From positions 930,001-994,000 of the forward strand of contig JACKPC010000001.1 of the NCBI GenBank assembly GCA_024233835.1: a DNA stretch of 64,000 nt, written 5' to 3'. Origin of the DNA: Leptospiraceae bacterium (lineage in GTDB: Bacteria; Spirochaetota; Leptospiria; Leptospirales; Leptospiraceae). Below are positions 18,133 to 27,025 of this stretch, in pieces. The notes below the pieces were generated by a model. It had not been told where the DNA came from, made no database searches, and worked only from the letters and a program-made list of their open reading frames with translations. Within the stretch, counting starts at the first letter, position 1. Each line of letters opens with the position of its first letter. The translations under genes were made by a program, and so were the position numbers.

Positions 18133-18711
18133 CTATTTTAGCAGTTTCTCAATCTTCTCGTAAAAATCTTCTTCAACAGCCGGAATCGTTCCCGGGTATT
18201 CTTTCTCAGCCAGTTGAAAAGCTTTTTGAAAATAGGGTTTCGCCTGTTGCTTCTTTCCTTCTCGAAGGAAAACTTGTCCTATCAGGTGATAGAAACTCGC
18301 CTGTCCCGGCTGGTTTTCTTTTATAGAAAGTGTAAGCCCTTTTTGCAAAACTTTTTCTGCAAAGCGATAATCCGGATTTTGCGTATAATAAGGGTCGAAT
18401 AAAAAAAGACCGAACCAATACAAACGCTCTGTATTTTCACCCAGATAATTCCAGGCACAGGTTTTAAACTCTTCTTCGGGAGTTTTACGTTTTAGACGGG
18501 ACAGGGAATCGGCCTGCTTTTTTCTATTTTGGAAATCCGTTTCAATTTTTAACAATTCCAATTCTTTTCGTATTTTATTGCAGGTATCTGTTTGCAAGGC
18601 AGATAGAGAGCTTGTATAGGGAAAGAGTAGAAATATGAAAAAGAAAATTTTCGAGTTTCTTAAAGCAGAAGAAAAACTTCTTTTTAGGAATGTAGGTATT
18701 TGATATTTCAT
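18133..18711 (-). CDS. Exported TPR-like protein
   Basis: A 192-residue protein with a long basic n-region followed by a hydrophobic signal segment ending near SLSALQTDTC. The C-terminal half has two TPR-like helical pairs (FYHLIGQVFLREGKKQQAKP is one of them). It probably mediates protein contacts in the periplasm; no catalytic motif is seen. The start overlaps the stop of the preceding MFS transporter by ATGA, so translation is coupled. Function unknown. Confidence 0.7.
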   Translation of the reverse strand: MKYQIPTFLKRSFSSALRNSKIFFFIFLLFPYTSSLSALQTDTCNKIRKELELLKIETDFQNRKKQADSLSRLKRKTPEEEFKTCAWNYLGENTERLYWFGLFLFDPYYTQNPDYRFAEKVLQKGLTLSIKENQPGQASFYHLIGQVFLREGKKQQAKPYFQKAFQLAEKEYPGTIPAVEEDFYEKIEKLLK

Positions 18712-19919
18712 ACTGTCTTATTCTTTCTTCTGTATATAAAAAAAGCAAGAAGAAGTAAAAGAAAAATGCTGGCGGTTAAAAAAAACAGGCTAAAAAAGTT
18801 GGAAAGTTGTAAAGCCTTAAGACTCGGATTCGGATTTATAAAAAAAATAAATCTTTCTGATACTTTTTTTTCTAAGAGGTTTCCATAAAAAAGGTTTCCG
18901 AGCATAACCCCGAAAGAGAGAGAAAATACTGTATAGAGTCCTATGACCGAACCATAAATTTCCGGAGGACTGTGTTTTCGAATCCAATAAATTGCTCCCA
19001 TATAATAACCGGCAAAAAGAATGGAATGCAGGAATTGCGCGGTTAGAAATAAGGTTTTCGAGGGATAAAAGCAAGCAAAAGCTAAGATAGTAAATCGAAT
19101 AAATCCAAATATAAGAGAAAGATAAAATATCGAAATATTTCCATTTTTCTGGATAAGAGAAGGGAGATAATATAAAAAAGGAATTTCTAAGATAACCGCA
19201 AATACCCAGGATAAAAAAACAAAATTTAGTCCTTCCGATACCTGTAAAAACTTACCGAGATAATTATCTGAAACCTGATAGGCAAAATAATATAGAAAGG
19301 AAACAGAAAAGAAAAAGGAAATCTCTTTTGTTTGTAAAAGCTTTACTGCATCTCCAAATCGAAAAGGTCTTGCTGTTTTTCTTTTTTTAGGAATTAAAAA
19401 TGCGAGGGGTAGACAGAATAAAAAAAAGAGACTTCCGAGTCTACCTGTTTCATCGGGTCTGTTTAATACAGCCTCTTTTCCACCTATCCGGGTGGTTAAT
19501 ACGAATAAAAGTGCCTGAACGAGTAAAAAACCTATGGTTCCGGCAGAACGAACACGGCTGAATTTATGTTCTCCCAAATTTTCTATAGCGGCAATACTTA
19601 ACCATTGGTAATTGGCAGTCAGGAGAAATCGCAAGAAAAATGCAGAAATAGCGGTAAGGAAAAAACTATCCGGAAAAGAATACAAAGAAAATTGAGCCGG
19701 AATTACACAAAAAGAACCGATTAAAAGAAAGACCCTGATTTTCCCGGCCCTATCGGATAGCCAGCCCGATAAAAAATTACCGAGGGGAAGAGCAATTTGC
19801 ATACTAAAGAAAAGCCATTTGGCAGAACCTTCAAAGTTAGAGAGAAAATAGGGAGAAAGGCTGGAAAAATTAGAACCCAGACCGAAAAAGAAGAAAAATA
19901 AAAATAAGAGATAAAGCAA
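18708..19919 (-). CDS. MFS transporter (MFS_1-like), TTG start
   Basis: A 403-residue protein with about twelve hydrophobic helices. The loop between helices 2 and 3 reads GWLSDRAGKIRVFL, a variant of the MFS A motif, and ENLGEHKFSRVRSAGTIGF is typical of the MFS_1-like branch with nucleoside and sugar permeases. The frame begins at TTG (19919) directly after AGGA; a stop codon lies three codons upstream in frame and there is no ATG before the first helix, so TTG is the likely start. The substrate is unknown. It is coupled by an ATGA overlap to the TPR protein. Confidence 0.82.
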   Translation of the reverse strand: MLYLLFLFFFFFGLGSNFSSLSPYFLSNFEGSAKWLFFSMQIALPLGNFLSGWLSDRAGKIRVFLLIGSFCVIPAQFSLYSFPDSFFLTAISAFFLRFLLTANYQWLSIAAIENLGEHKFSRVRSAGTIGFLLVQALLFVLTTRIGGKEAVLNRPDETGRLGSLFFLFCLPLAFLIPKKRKTARPFRFGDAVKLLQTKEISFFFSVSFLYYFAYQVSDNYLGKFLQVSEGLNFVFLSWVFAVILEIPFLYYLPSLIQKNGNISIFYLSLIFGFIRFTILAFACFYPSKTLFLTAQFLHSILFAGYYMGAIYWIRKHSPPEIYGSVIGLYTVFSLSFGVMLGNLFYGNLLEKKVSERFIFFINPNPSLKALQLSNFFSLFFLTASIFLLLLLAFFIYRRKNKTV

Positions 19920-20012
19920 TTCGTCCTACTTACAAGCACTTATTTAAATTCCATCGGATACGATGCCTGCTAACAAACTCAATACCCGATGGTGTAATCA
20001 TGTAACTTTTCG

Positions 20013-20043
20013 GAGAATGATTCTTTACTAAAAAATCATTCTC
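20013..20043 (-). terminator. Hairpin directly after purB stop
   Basis: A 10-bp perfect stem (GAGAATGATT / AATCATTCTC) with an 11-base loop starts one base past the purB stop codon. It lacks a clear U-tract, so intrinsic termination is plausible but not certain. Confidence 0.45.
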
Positions 20044-21345
20044 TCATAAAAGACCGAGTCTTTTATAGATAAAATCTATATTTCTAAGATAAGGTTCTAC
20101 AGAGAAAACAGATTCTAATTCATTTTTTGAAATTACTTCCTGAACTTCTTTATCCAGTAAAAGCTCCTGCATAAGAGATTTTTTAGGATCTGCCCAGACA
20201 TTCATCGCATGTTTCTGGATGATTTCATACGACTTTTCCCGGCTCATTTTTCCTTTTTCAATAAGAGTCAGCATAGCTTTCTGGGAGAAGAATAGCCCCC
20301 TGGTAGTGCCGATTACTCTTTCACAGGCATCCGGATAAACATGCAGACCTTTTAATACAAAATTCATCTTGTCGAGTATGTATTCCAGTGCAATCGTAGA
20401 ATCAGGTAAAACAATTCTTTCAGCAGAGGAGTGGGAAATATCCCTTTCATGCCAGAGAGGCATATTTTGAAAAGCAACAGAGACATTGGAACGTATTACC
20501 CTGGCTATACCGGAAATTCTTTCACAGACTACCGGGTTTCTCTTATGAGGCATAGCTGAAGAACCCTTTTGACCTTTTGCAAAGGGTTCTTCCACTTCTC
20601 TTCCTTCGGTTTTTTGGAGTAAACGAATTTCGGTTGCCATCCTATCGAGGCTGGAAGCTGTAATTCCCAAAACACTCATATAGAAGGCATGACGGTCACG
20701 GGTGATGACCTGGGTAGTAATGGGATCGGGTTTAAGACCTAGTTTTTCACAAACGAAAGCTTCCAGATCAGGCTCAATGTTGGAAAAGGTTCCCACGGCC
20801 CCTGAAAATTTTCCTACAGATATTTCTTCTCTGGCCTGCTTCATTCTTTCGAGGTTTCTCTGCATTTCCGAATAAAACAAAGCAAATTTTAAACCGAGAG
20901 TCATAGGCTCAGCATGAATTCCATGGCTTCTTCCTATACAGGCGAGGTCTTTATACTTGATGGCATTTCCTTTTGTAGTCTCTAAAAGGACTTCGGTCTT
21001 CTTGATTATCAAATCCATTGCCTGTTTCATTTGCACACAGAGGGCAGTATCTCCAATGTCAGAAGAAGTGAGGCCATAATGAACGTGACGGGAAGCAGGG
21101 CCGATATAGGAGGCCATATTTGTTAAAAATGCAATTACATCGTGATGCAGGGTACTTTCAAGTTCTAATATTTCTTCCACTTTGAAGTTTGCCCTGGTCT
21201 TGATTTCCTCAAAATCAGCTTCCGGAACCTCGCCTTTCTTCATCCTTGCTTCACAGGCGAGAATTTCGATGTCTTTCCAGATCAAGAACTTATTCTCTAA
21301 AGTCCAGATTTTAGCTATTTCCGGGTTACTATATCTATCTATCAT
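20044..21345 (-). CDS. purB: Adenylosuccinate lyase
   Basis: The enzyme cleaves adenylosuccinate to AMP and SAICAR to AICAR in purine synthesis. It is 433 residues, normal for the short bacterial type (B. subtilis PurB-like). The fumarase/aspartase superfamily signature is GSSAMPHKRNP near residue 262; the TSSDIGDTALC block and GRSHGIHAEPMT hold the catalytic histidines. The gene stands alone between two unrelated neighbours, and its upstream region contains the GC-rich repeat cluster at 21401-21543. Confidence 0.96.
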   Translation of the reverse strand: MIDRYSNPEIAKIWTLENKFLIWKDIEILACEARMKKGEVPEADFEEIKTRANFKVEEILELESTLHHDVIAFLTNMASYIGPASRHVHYGLTSSDIGDTALCVQMKQAMDLIIKKTEVLLETTKGNAIKYKDLACIGRSHGIHAEPMTLGLKFALFYSEMQRNLERMKQAREEISVGKFSGAVGTFSNIEPDLEAFVCEKLGLKPDPITTQVITRDRHAFYMSVLGITASSLDRMATEIRLLQKTEGREVEEPFAKGQKGSSAMPHKRNPVVCERISGIARVIRSNVSVAFQNMPLWHERDISHSSAERIVLPDSTIALEYILDKMNFVLKGLHVYPDACERVIGTTRGLFFSQKAMLTLIEKGKMSREKSYEIIQKHAMNVWADPKKSLMQELLLDKEVQEVISKNELESVFSVEPYLRNIDFIYKRLGLL

Positions 21346-21400
21346 GATTATTCATGATAATTTTAAAACCCGGTATTTGCACAATAGTTTTTCCATTTTA

Positions 21401-21487
21401 GGCGACGGGCGATACTTCGCGCTTGGCTTCGACTTATCCGGTTACTGAGCGAGCCAACGGCGAGTCGAAGCACGCTCAGCCGGCGCC
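21401..21487. repeat. GC-rich intergenic repeat, composite copy
   Basis: A GC-rich island in AT-rich surroundings, bounded by GGCG and GGCGCC. Inside, 21438-21483 runs from CCGG to CCGG and contains CTGAGCGAGCC and GTCGAAGCAC, matching the neighbouring copy at 21496. CTGAGC and GCTCAG form an internal inverted repeat. No ORF fits. Confidence 0.65.
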
Positions 21488-21495
21488 CTTTTTCC

Positions 21496-21543
21496 CAGCC
21501 GGATGTAGTTGCTGAGCGTAAGCCGAAGCACAGCGTCCGGCTG
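21496..21543 (+). repeat. GC-rich inverted repeat element (reference copy)
   Basis: A 48-base element with perfect 8-bp terminal inverted repeats CAGCCGGA / TCCGGCTG and a core containing GCTGAGCG and CCGAAGCA. Close relatives are at 23251-23295 (opposite orientation), 32483-32527 and inside 21401-21487. All are intergenic. Confidence 0.75.
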
Positions 21544-21545
21544 AA

Positions 21546-21644
21546 AATAGAGCATTTTCTATAAAGAATAGCTGAGTAGTTAATATTTTTTTAATTTCAT
21601 AACTTCTTAATAAGCTTGTAATATAACAGGGAAATAATTACAAA
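21546..21644. other. AT-rich leader of the one-haem lipoprotein gene
   Basis: Together with the repeats this completes the ~300-base gap between purB and the lipoprotein gene. It is AT-rich, presumably holds the promoter, and ends with CAGGGAAA ahead of the ATG at 21645. Nothing else is recognisable. Confidence 0.4.
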
Positions 21645-22118
21645 ATGCTAAAGTTGATCTTTTGGTTTTTAGAATTTTTCGTTTATTCTTTTTTGGCTAT
21701 CCTTCTTTCTTATGGCTGTACAGGGCAAACGGATATGGAAAAAACAAGCAAACTTAATACTCAGGCACAAGTAGTTATGTATTTGTTAAAACAAATTTCT
21801 GATACAGAACAAGTTTCCGTATCTCCTATTGAAATAGGAAAAGCATCTGGAAATTGTCCAGATTCGAAACCTTCGTTTAGTTCCTTAGCGAGTGCTGGTT
21901 CAATAACACAGTGCGGAAGTTGCCACAATAACAGTCTTTATAGGGGTGATCTGGATATTTCTGATTATAAATCAGTTATAAATTTTTCTGAAATTGGAGA
22001 CCCCGAAAATAGTATCTTATATCTTGTTGTAATTCCTAACGGACGAATGCATAAAGCTACTACTCAAATATTGAACGATGCCATTTATTGTTGGATAAAA
22101 GGTGGTGCCACCCAATGA
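21645..22118 (+). CDS. Single-haem cytochrome c-like lipoprotein
   Basis: A 157-residue protein with a hydrophobic signal and lipobox LLSYGC (Cys about 24). The C-terminal half holds one haem-binding motif, CGSCH, followed by RGDLDISDYKSV and GDPENSILYLVV, then GRMHK, which could supply the axial methionine. The final segment (ILNDAIYCWIKGGA) is the usual closing helix of small c-type or planctomycete-cytochrome-like domains. It is probably an envelope-anchored electron carrier or a domain that tethers one. It stands alone on the plus strand. The redox partner is not known. Confidence 0.75.
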   Translation: MLKLIFWFLEFFVYSFLAILLSYGCTGQTDMEKTSKLNTQAQVVMYLLKQISDTEQVSVSPIEIGKASGNCPDSKPSFSSLASAGSITQCGSCHNNSLYRGDLDISDYKSVINFSEIGDPENSILYLVVIPNGRMHKATTQILNDAIYCWIKGGATQ

Positions 22119-22174
22119 AAATTTTTGTTCAATATATGAGAAAAAACGCAGAGAACTGAAAGTAAAATACAGGA

Positions 22175-23212
22175 TTAGTCAAGGATAACAGTATAGTATC
22201 CATTGAAATTTGTATGGGTTTTTGCTTTTATTAAAAATACACGGGCTTTTGTTTTTTCATTTTTAAAAACAAGTTTTGTATGCACAACTCTTTCGTATCC
22301 GTATTTATCCATTTCTGAATCTGCATCAATTATCTCAGAATTAATATGGTTTAACTCTTTGCTTAAATCTTTTTGTTTTAATGTAAGCCAGTCTGAGTTT
22401 GATATATAAGGACTGTTATTTGTAGGAAATTTTAAAAATTCCTTTTTATCTAAAATTATATATTCAAAGCCTTCCGCTTGTCTATTATGGATTCGAAAAT
22501 AGAAGTGATATTCTTTATTTTCTTTTAATTGTTTTATGTAACTCAGATACTCCTTATCCTGTATTTTGATAGTTTCAGAATTTCGTTCATAGGTATATAT
22601 ATTATCCTTAATTTCCTTATATTTGTAATTATGCTTTCCCCAGTAATAGTCTCCCTTATTCATTTCAATGGGAACAAAGTCGGTGCAATCGATTTGAATA
22701 TAAAGATGTTTCAGGAATCCCGGATACTTATTGATAAAAAAGCTTTGCTTATTGAATGCGTGATAAATTCTTAATCCTTTATCTTCTAATAATTTATCTT
22801 TTTCATTTTTATCCGGAAACTCAATCTCAATCTGTTTCGATTGAGTTTTTTGGTATTCATATTCAAATAATATTTTTTTTAATTTATATCCTCCGAGTGA
22901 GGGAATAGAATCTGACAAATTAAGAATTTCTAAAATGGCAGAACTATCTTTCTTTATAAGTGTTTCGAATCTTATTTTCTTTTCTTCCCTGGGAAGGGGA
23001 GTCCCCGGCATTCCGTGAGAACCCCTTGAGGTTTCGTAGGTAAGGAAAGGAATGTGTCTTGTTTCTCTGTAAACCGGTTCTATTAGAATATTATGTTTTA
23101 GATCCAGATTCGAGTCTTCTATATTCATAAATTGAATTTTCAGATGAATCTCCCGCCCTAATAAGGGGAAAATAGAAGCTATTAGTAGAAATATAGTTAT
23201 CTGTAGTCTCAT
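22175..23212 (-). CDS. Exported protein of unknown function
   Basis: A 345-residue protein with an N-terminal signal (RLQITIFLLIASIFPLLG). The mature part is rich in charged residues and alternating beta-type sequence, with no domain I recognise. Its composition (many Lys, Tyr, Asn) is like that of lineage-specific leptospiral envelope proteins. The ribosome site GGGGAAA precedes the ATG. It sits alone between the one-haem lipoprotein and a GC-rich repeat element. I do not assign a function. Confidence 0.6.
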   Translation of the reverse strand: MRLQITIFLLIASIFPLLGREIHLKIQFMNIEDSNLDLKHNILIEPVYRETRHIPFLTYETSRGSHGMPGTPLPREEKKIRFETLIKKDSSAILEILNLSDSIPSLGGYKLKKILFEYEYQKTQSKQIEIEFPDKNEKDKLLEDKGLRIYHAFNKQSFFINKYPGFLKHLYIQIDCTDFVPIEMNKGDYYWGKHNYKYKEIKDNIYTYERNSETIKIQDKEYLSYIKQLKENKEYHFYFRIHNRQAEGFEYIILDKKEFLKFPTNNSPYISNSDWLTLKQKDLSKELNHINSEIIDADSEMDKYGYERVVHTKLVFKNEKTKARVFLIKAKTHTNFNGYYTVILD

Positions 23213-23250
23213 TTGTGTAGATTTCCCCTTTCTCTGCTTTGTTCCCCATT

Positions 23251-23295
23251 CAGCCGGACGCTATGCTTCGGTACGAGCTATCGCATCCGACCGGG
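23251..23295 (-). repeat. GC-rich inverted repeat element, second copy
   Basis: It begins CAGCCGGACGCT and ends GCATCCGACCGGG. In reverse complement it reads CGGATGCGATAGCTCG then CCGAAGCATAGCGTCCGG and so matches the copy at 21496-21543. It lies between an exported protein gene and gpmI. Confidence 0.75.
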
Positions 23296-23321
23296 AAAAA
23301 AGGCCCTGCCCTATACTTACG

Positions 23322-23354
23322 GCTACCCGGGGAAAAGCCACGTCATCGGGTAGC
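23322..23354. terminator. Possible terminator hairpin downstream of gpmI
   Basis: GCTACCCG and CGGGTAGC form an 8-bp stem with a 17-base loop a few bases past the gpmI stop. The T-run (TTTTCT) lies on the plus-strand side, so its role for the minus-strand gpmI transcript is uncertain. Confidence 0.4.
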
Positions 23355-23361
23355 TTTTCTC

Positions 23362-25005
23362 TTAAGCTTTTTCTAATAATGAAGGTAGATAACCTTCCGG
23401 AGCTTCGTAACCCAAAAGTTCAAGGATAGTAGCCGCAATATTTCCGAGTCCGGCCTCTTTATCTTTTTTTAAGTTCCATCTTTTTACAGGGTCAAAAAGC
23501 ATCAGGTTTACAGGATTTAAGGTATGACTGGTTTTTGGAACCGGATTTCCCTTGCTATCATACATTGCATTCCCTTTCTTATCGAGTTGGTACATCTCAT
23601 CAGAGTTTCCGTGGTCGGCTGTTATAAGAACAACTGTTTCTGTTTTCTTTGCACTCTCCATAAGTTTTACTAAACAGGTATCTAAAAACTCCATACTGGC
23701 AACAGTGGCATCGAAGTTCCCTGTATGACCTACCATATCTCCATTGGCATAGTTGACTCGAAGAAACGGGTACTCTTGACTTTCTACTGCCTTTATAAGT
23801 TCTTCGGTTATCTCAGCGGCTTTCATTTTCGGAGCCTGGTCAAAAGGAATAATGTCAGAAGGAATTTCCTTATACGCTTCCAAATTTTTATCAAAATATC
23901 CGGAGCGGTTTCCATTCCAGAAATAGGTGACGTGTCCGTATTTTTGGGTTTCAGAAATTGCATATTGTTTTATGCCGGCTTTAGCCAGGTATTCGCTGAT
24001 GGTTCTATCTATAGCAGGTGGAGAAACTAAAAACTTTTCGGGTAATTTTAAGTCTCCGTCATATTGCATCATTCCTGCATATACAACATCCGGTTTTTTA
24101 CCCCTGTCGAATTTATCAAAATCCTCGTAGGAAAATGCCATAGAAAGTTCAATAGCCCTATCTCCCCTGAAGTTGAAAAAGATTACTGAATCCCCATCAA
24201 CAATTTTTCCAAGTGGTTTATCGTTCTCGGAAATTACAAAACCGGGAAGATACTGATCAATCACTTTTGGGTCTTCTTTTCGCAGGGCTTCTATAGCTTC
24301 TTTAATACTACCGTATTGCCTTCCCTCACCGCGAACGTGGATATCCCAACCTCGTTTTACCATCTGCCAATCGGCTTCATAGCGATCCATAGTAATTGTC
24401 ATTCTACCTCCACCGGAGGCGATTTTTGCATCAAAGTTTTCATCTCTTAAAGAAGTTAGGAATTCTTCAAAAGGTTCTGTGTATTCTAAAGCAGACTTTT
24501 CCGGTACATCACGTCCATCCAAAAGAGCGTGGATGCGAACAGTTCCCACTCCCTCCTTTTTTGCCTGCTCAATCATCTGTTTTAAGTGAGAAATGTGGCT
24601 ATGGACATTGCCATCTGAAAGTAGGCCGATAAAATGCAGGGTACTTCTTTTTATTTTACAATTTTCAACCAGTGCTTTCCAGGTTTCAGCGTGAAACATA
24701 TCTTTTGATGCAAGAGACTGATTCACCAATTTGGCTCCCTGACTAAAAACCCTTCCGCAACCGAGAACATTATGTCCGACTTCAGAATTACCCATATCAT
24801 CATCGCTCGGCATTCCTACAGCCGTTCCGTGTGCCTTGATTTGTATGGTAGGTTCCTTAGCCCAGAGCGATTTTAATACGGGCATATCGGCTTTTGCTAC
24901 AGCATTTCCAAACTCTACACCCTTTTCGGTATAACCAACGCCATCTAAAATTACAAGCAAAACCTGTTTGGCTGTATCTACATTGCTTTTCTTTTGTAAA
25001 TTCAT
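23362..25005 (-). CDS. gpmI: 2,3-bisphosphoglycerate-independent phosphoglycerate mutase
   Basis: This glycolytic and gluconeogenic enzyme interconverts 3- and 2-phosphoglycerate using two manganese ions. It is 547 residues, normal for iPGM. The phosphatase domain begins with LLVILDGVG; the catalytic serine is in GNSEVGHN near residue 72. Substrate-binding blocks include LLDGRDVPEKSALEY, and the C-terminal metal site is in TADHGNSDEM. The ATG at 25005 is preceded by GAGGAG; an upstream TTG would run into the preceding gene's stop region. It follows the small anchored protein by 7 bases, so the two are likely cotranscribed. Confidence 0.95.
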   Translation of the reverse strand: MNLQKKSNVDTAKQVLLVILDGVGYTEKGVEFGNAVAKADMPVLKSLWAKEPTIQIKAHGTAVGMPSDDDMGNSEVGHNVLGCGRVFSQGAKLVNQSLASKDMFHAETWKALVENCKIKRSTLHFIGLLSDGNVHSHISHLKQMIEQAKKEGVGTVRIHALLDGRDVPEKSALEYTEPFEEFLTSLRDENFDAKIASGGGRMTITMDRYEADWQMVKRGWDIHVRGEGRQYGSIKEAIEALRKEDPKVIDQYLPGFVISENDKPLGKIVDGDSVIFFNFRGDRAIELSMAFSYEDFDKFDRGKKPDVVYAGMMQYDGDLKLPEKFLVSPPAIDRTISEYLAKAGIKQYAISETQKYGHVTYFWNGNRSGYFDKNLEAYKEIPSDIIPFDQAPKMKAAEITEELIKAVESQEYPFLRVNYANGDMVGHTGNFDATVASMEFLDTCLVKLMESAKKTETVVLITADHGNSDEMYQLDKKGNAMYDSKGNPVPKTSHTLNPVNLMLFDPVKRWNLKKDKEAGLGNIAATILELLGYEAPEGYLPSLLEKA

Positions 25006-25012
25006 AAACTCC

Positions 25013-25612
25013 TCATTCTTCAAGATAAATTTCGGAAAGGCAGGGTTTTAGTTTCCCGGCTATGGCAGGAACCCTGACTTTTACTCCTATAATATAAATA
25101 TTGTCCGGATAATTCGTACTTTCTGAAAACTGCAAGACTTCAGATACATCTAATTCTATCTTTGGTTTTAACTTTTCTGAAAAAGTCTTTAGAACTTTCT
25201 CTAAAGGCAACCTTAAAACCCTATCAACGTTGATGGCTTCATGTGTAAACAATTCTATATCAATCTGTGTATCAGGACTTACTTCTTCGCAGGATTCTAT
25301 AATTAAATGCTTATATTGTTTGGGTAAAAAACGACCCTGTTTATAAAAATGACTTAAGCGAAGTTCGAGGATAAGATCGAACTCATCTTTTTCCCCTCTA
25401 TCTCTTTCTTTAATCCAGAGGCTTGTAGGGTTTCTATCCAAAAGATGATTTACTGATGAAAGACGATTGATTCGATTCGAATGACTCAAATCGTAGGTTA
25501 AAAAAGGAGGGTTTTTCGTATAAGCTTGAATTTTTTGGGAAGTATAGAAATAAATAAAAACATTCGCAAAGAGCAATGTGAATGGAAGGAAAAGGCTAAG
25601 AAAAAGCTTCAT
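25013..25612 (-). CDS. Membrane-anchored or exported protein of unknown function
   Basis: A 199-residue protein from the ATG at 25612 with one N-terminal hydrophobic segment (FLSLFLPFTLLFANVFIYF). The rest is beta-rich and includes NHLLDRNPTSLWIKERDRGE and a later DLILELRLSHF. That pattern of a Trp after a short loop and then beta strands recalls discoidin/NADase-type glycan-binding domains, but the resemblance is weak. Two cysteines could form a disulfide. It is immediately upstream of gpmI. Function unknown. Confidence 0.6.
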   Translation of the reverse strand: MKLFLSLFLPFTLLFANVFIYFYTSQKIQAYTKNPPFLTYDLSHSNRINRLSSVNHLLDRNPTSLWIKERDRGEKDEFDLILELRLSHFYKQGRFLPKQYKHLIIESCEEVSPDTQIDIELFTHEAINVDRVLRLPLEKVLKTFSEKLKPKIELDVSEVLQFSESTNYPDNIYIIGVKVRVPAIAGKLKPCLSEIYLEE

Positions 25613-25813
25613 AGTATATAGCAAGAATATCGAAGGCTGGCATAATTTCTATTCTTTTATTCTGTTCGGATTTACTGAAAAAATCATAAAAAAGCAGCGG
25701 ATTCATCTATTTGAAAAAATAATTTTCGGTACAATAAATTGCTTGAGGAATAGGGATTATGTAAAAGTATGACTAAATCTTAAAGGTTTTTTAAACTAGA
25801 AGAGGATTAATCA

Positions 25814-26014
25814 ATGGCAGCTCCCAAAAGACGCAAATCAAAATCAAAAGTAAGATCAAAAAGATCTCACCACGCTATAGGGAAGCCTAATTTAGTTCCA
25901 TGCAGTAGTTGCGGTTCCTTCATTTTACCTCATAGGGTGTGTCCGGCTTGCGGTCACTATAAGAATAAGTTAGAAGTGGCTCCCAAGGAAAAAAAGCCGA
26001 AAACTGAAGAATAA
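25814..26014 (+). CDS. rpmF: 50S ribosomal protein L32
   Basis: A 66-residue basic ribosomal protein with the L32 start MAAPKRRKSKSK and the four-cysteine zinc site CSSC...CPAC at about residues 30-46. The ribosome site AGAGGATTAATCA is clear. The gene is followed after 5 bases by plsX, the usual rpmF-plsX pairing that couples ribosome production with lipid synthesis. It has a C-terminal basic/acidic extension (KEKKPKTEE). Confidence 0.96.
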   Translation: MAAPKRRKSKSKVRSKRSHHAIGKPNLVPCSSCGSFILPHRVCPACGHYKNKLEVAPKEKKPKTEE

Positions 26015-26019
26015 TTAGT

Positions 26020-27024
26020 ATGTGGGTCGCCGTAGACGTTATGAGCGGCGATTTCGGGCCTGAGCCTATTATCAGGGGCTCGATAGATGCTGTTAACAAT
26101 TTCCGCTCTTCAGTTGTACTCGTTGGTAATGAAGAATTAATCATTGAAACTTTATTAGGCTTAGAATATGACTCGTCAAGGGTTTCGATTGTACATGCGC
26201 CGGATATCATCACTATGGACGATTCTCCGGCTGTATCTGTGCGTTCGATGCCCGAATCATCCATTGTACAGGCTATCAAGCTTGTAGCCAATCGCGAATG
26301 TGTAGGCCTTTTTTCGCCCGGGAATACCGGTGCTACTATGGCTGCAGCACTTCTCTATCTCGGTCGAATCACAGGCGTACTCCGTCCTCCCATAGCCGCT
26401 CCTATTCCCCAGAGAGAGGGGAGTCCTATTCTACTCCTTGATGCAGGGGCCAATGTAGACTGTAAGCCTGAATTTTTAGCCCAATTTGCTATTATGGGAG
26501 AGGTTTATGTCCGAGAAATTTTTGGAGTGAAAAACCCTAAAATTGGTATTTTATCAAATGGTGAGGAAGATAAAAAAGGTTGTGCATTAAGTCTCAAGAC
26601 TTTTGAAATCTTGAAAAAACTTTCTGTTAACTTTGTAGGCAATATCGAAGGAAGAGACCTGTACGGGGAAGGTAAAGAAGTGGATGTAGTGATTTGTGAT
26701 GGTTTTGTCGGAAACATTGTCCTGAAAGCTACAGAAGGTCTGGCCAAGTCTTTTTTTACCTTATTTAAAAAGAATATTGAAGATTCAAGTCTGGCTAAAA
26801 CCGGGGCTTTGCTTTTAAAACCTACCCTGGAAGCCATGAGAAAAAGACTGGACTACCACGAATACGGCGGGGCTATGCTTTTAGGTGTCAATGGTATCTG
26901 TGTTATCGGACATGGTTCCTCGGATGATCTTGCCACTATGAATGCTATCCGTGTAGCTACAGAATGTGCCAGAAATGATGTGAATGTAAGAATTTCAGAA
27001 AACCTGATTCGCCATAAAATCTAA
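26020..27024 (+). CDS. plsX: Phosphate acyltransferase
   Basis: PlsX converts acyl-ACP and phosphate to acyl-phosphate, the first step of the PlsX/PlsY route to phosphatidic acid; it is a peripheral membrane enzyme. The 334 residues show VAVDVMSGDFGPEP at the start (family consensus has MGGD), SPGNTGATMAAAL and ILLDAGANVDCKPEFL. The canonical rpmF-plsX order supports the call. It converges on the PaaK-like gene with a single base between the two stops. Confidence 0.95.
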   Translation: MWVAVDVMSGDFGPEPIIRGSIDAVNNFRSSVVLVGNEELIIETLLGLEYDSSRVSIVHAPDIITMDDSPAVSVRSMPESSIVQAIKLVANRECVGLFSPGNTGATMAAALLYLGRITGVLRPPIAAPIPQREGSPILLLDAGANVDCKPEFLAQFAIMGEVYVREIFGVKNPKIGILSNGEEDKKGCALSLKTFEILKKLSVNFVGNIEGRDLYGEGKEVDVVICDGFVGNIVLKATEGLAKSFFTLFKKNIEDSSLAKTGALLLKPTLEAMRKRLDYHEYGGAMLLGVNGICVIGHGSSDDLATMNAIRVATECARNDVNVRISENLIRHKI

Positions 27025-27025
27025 T

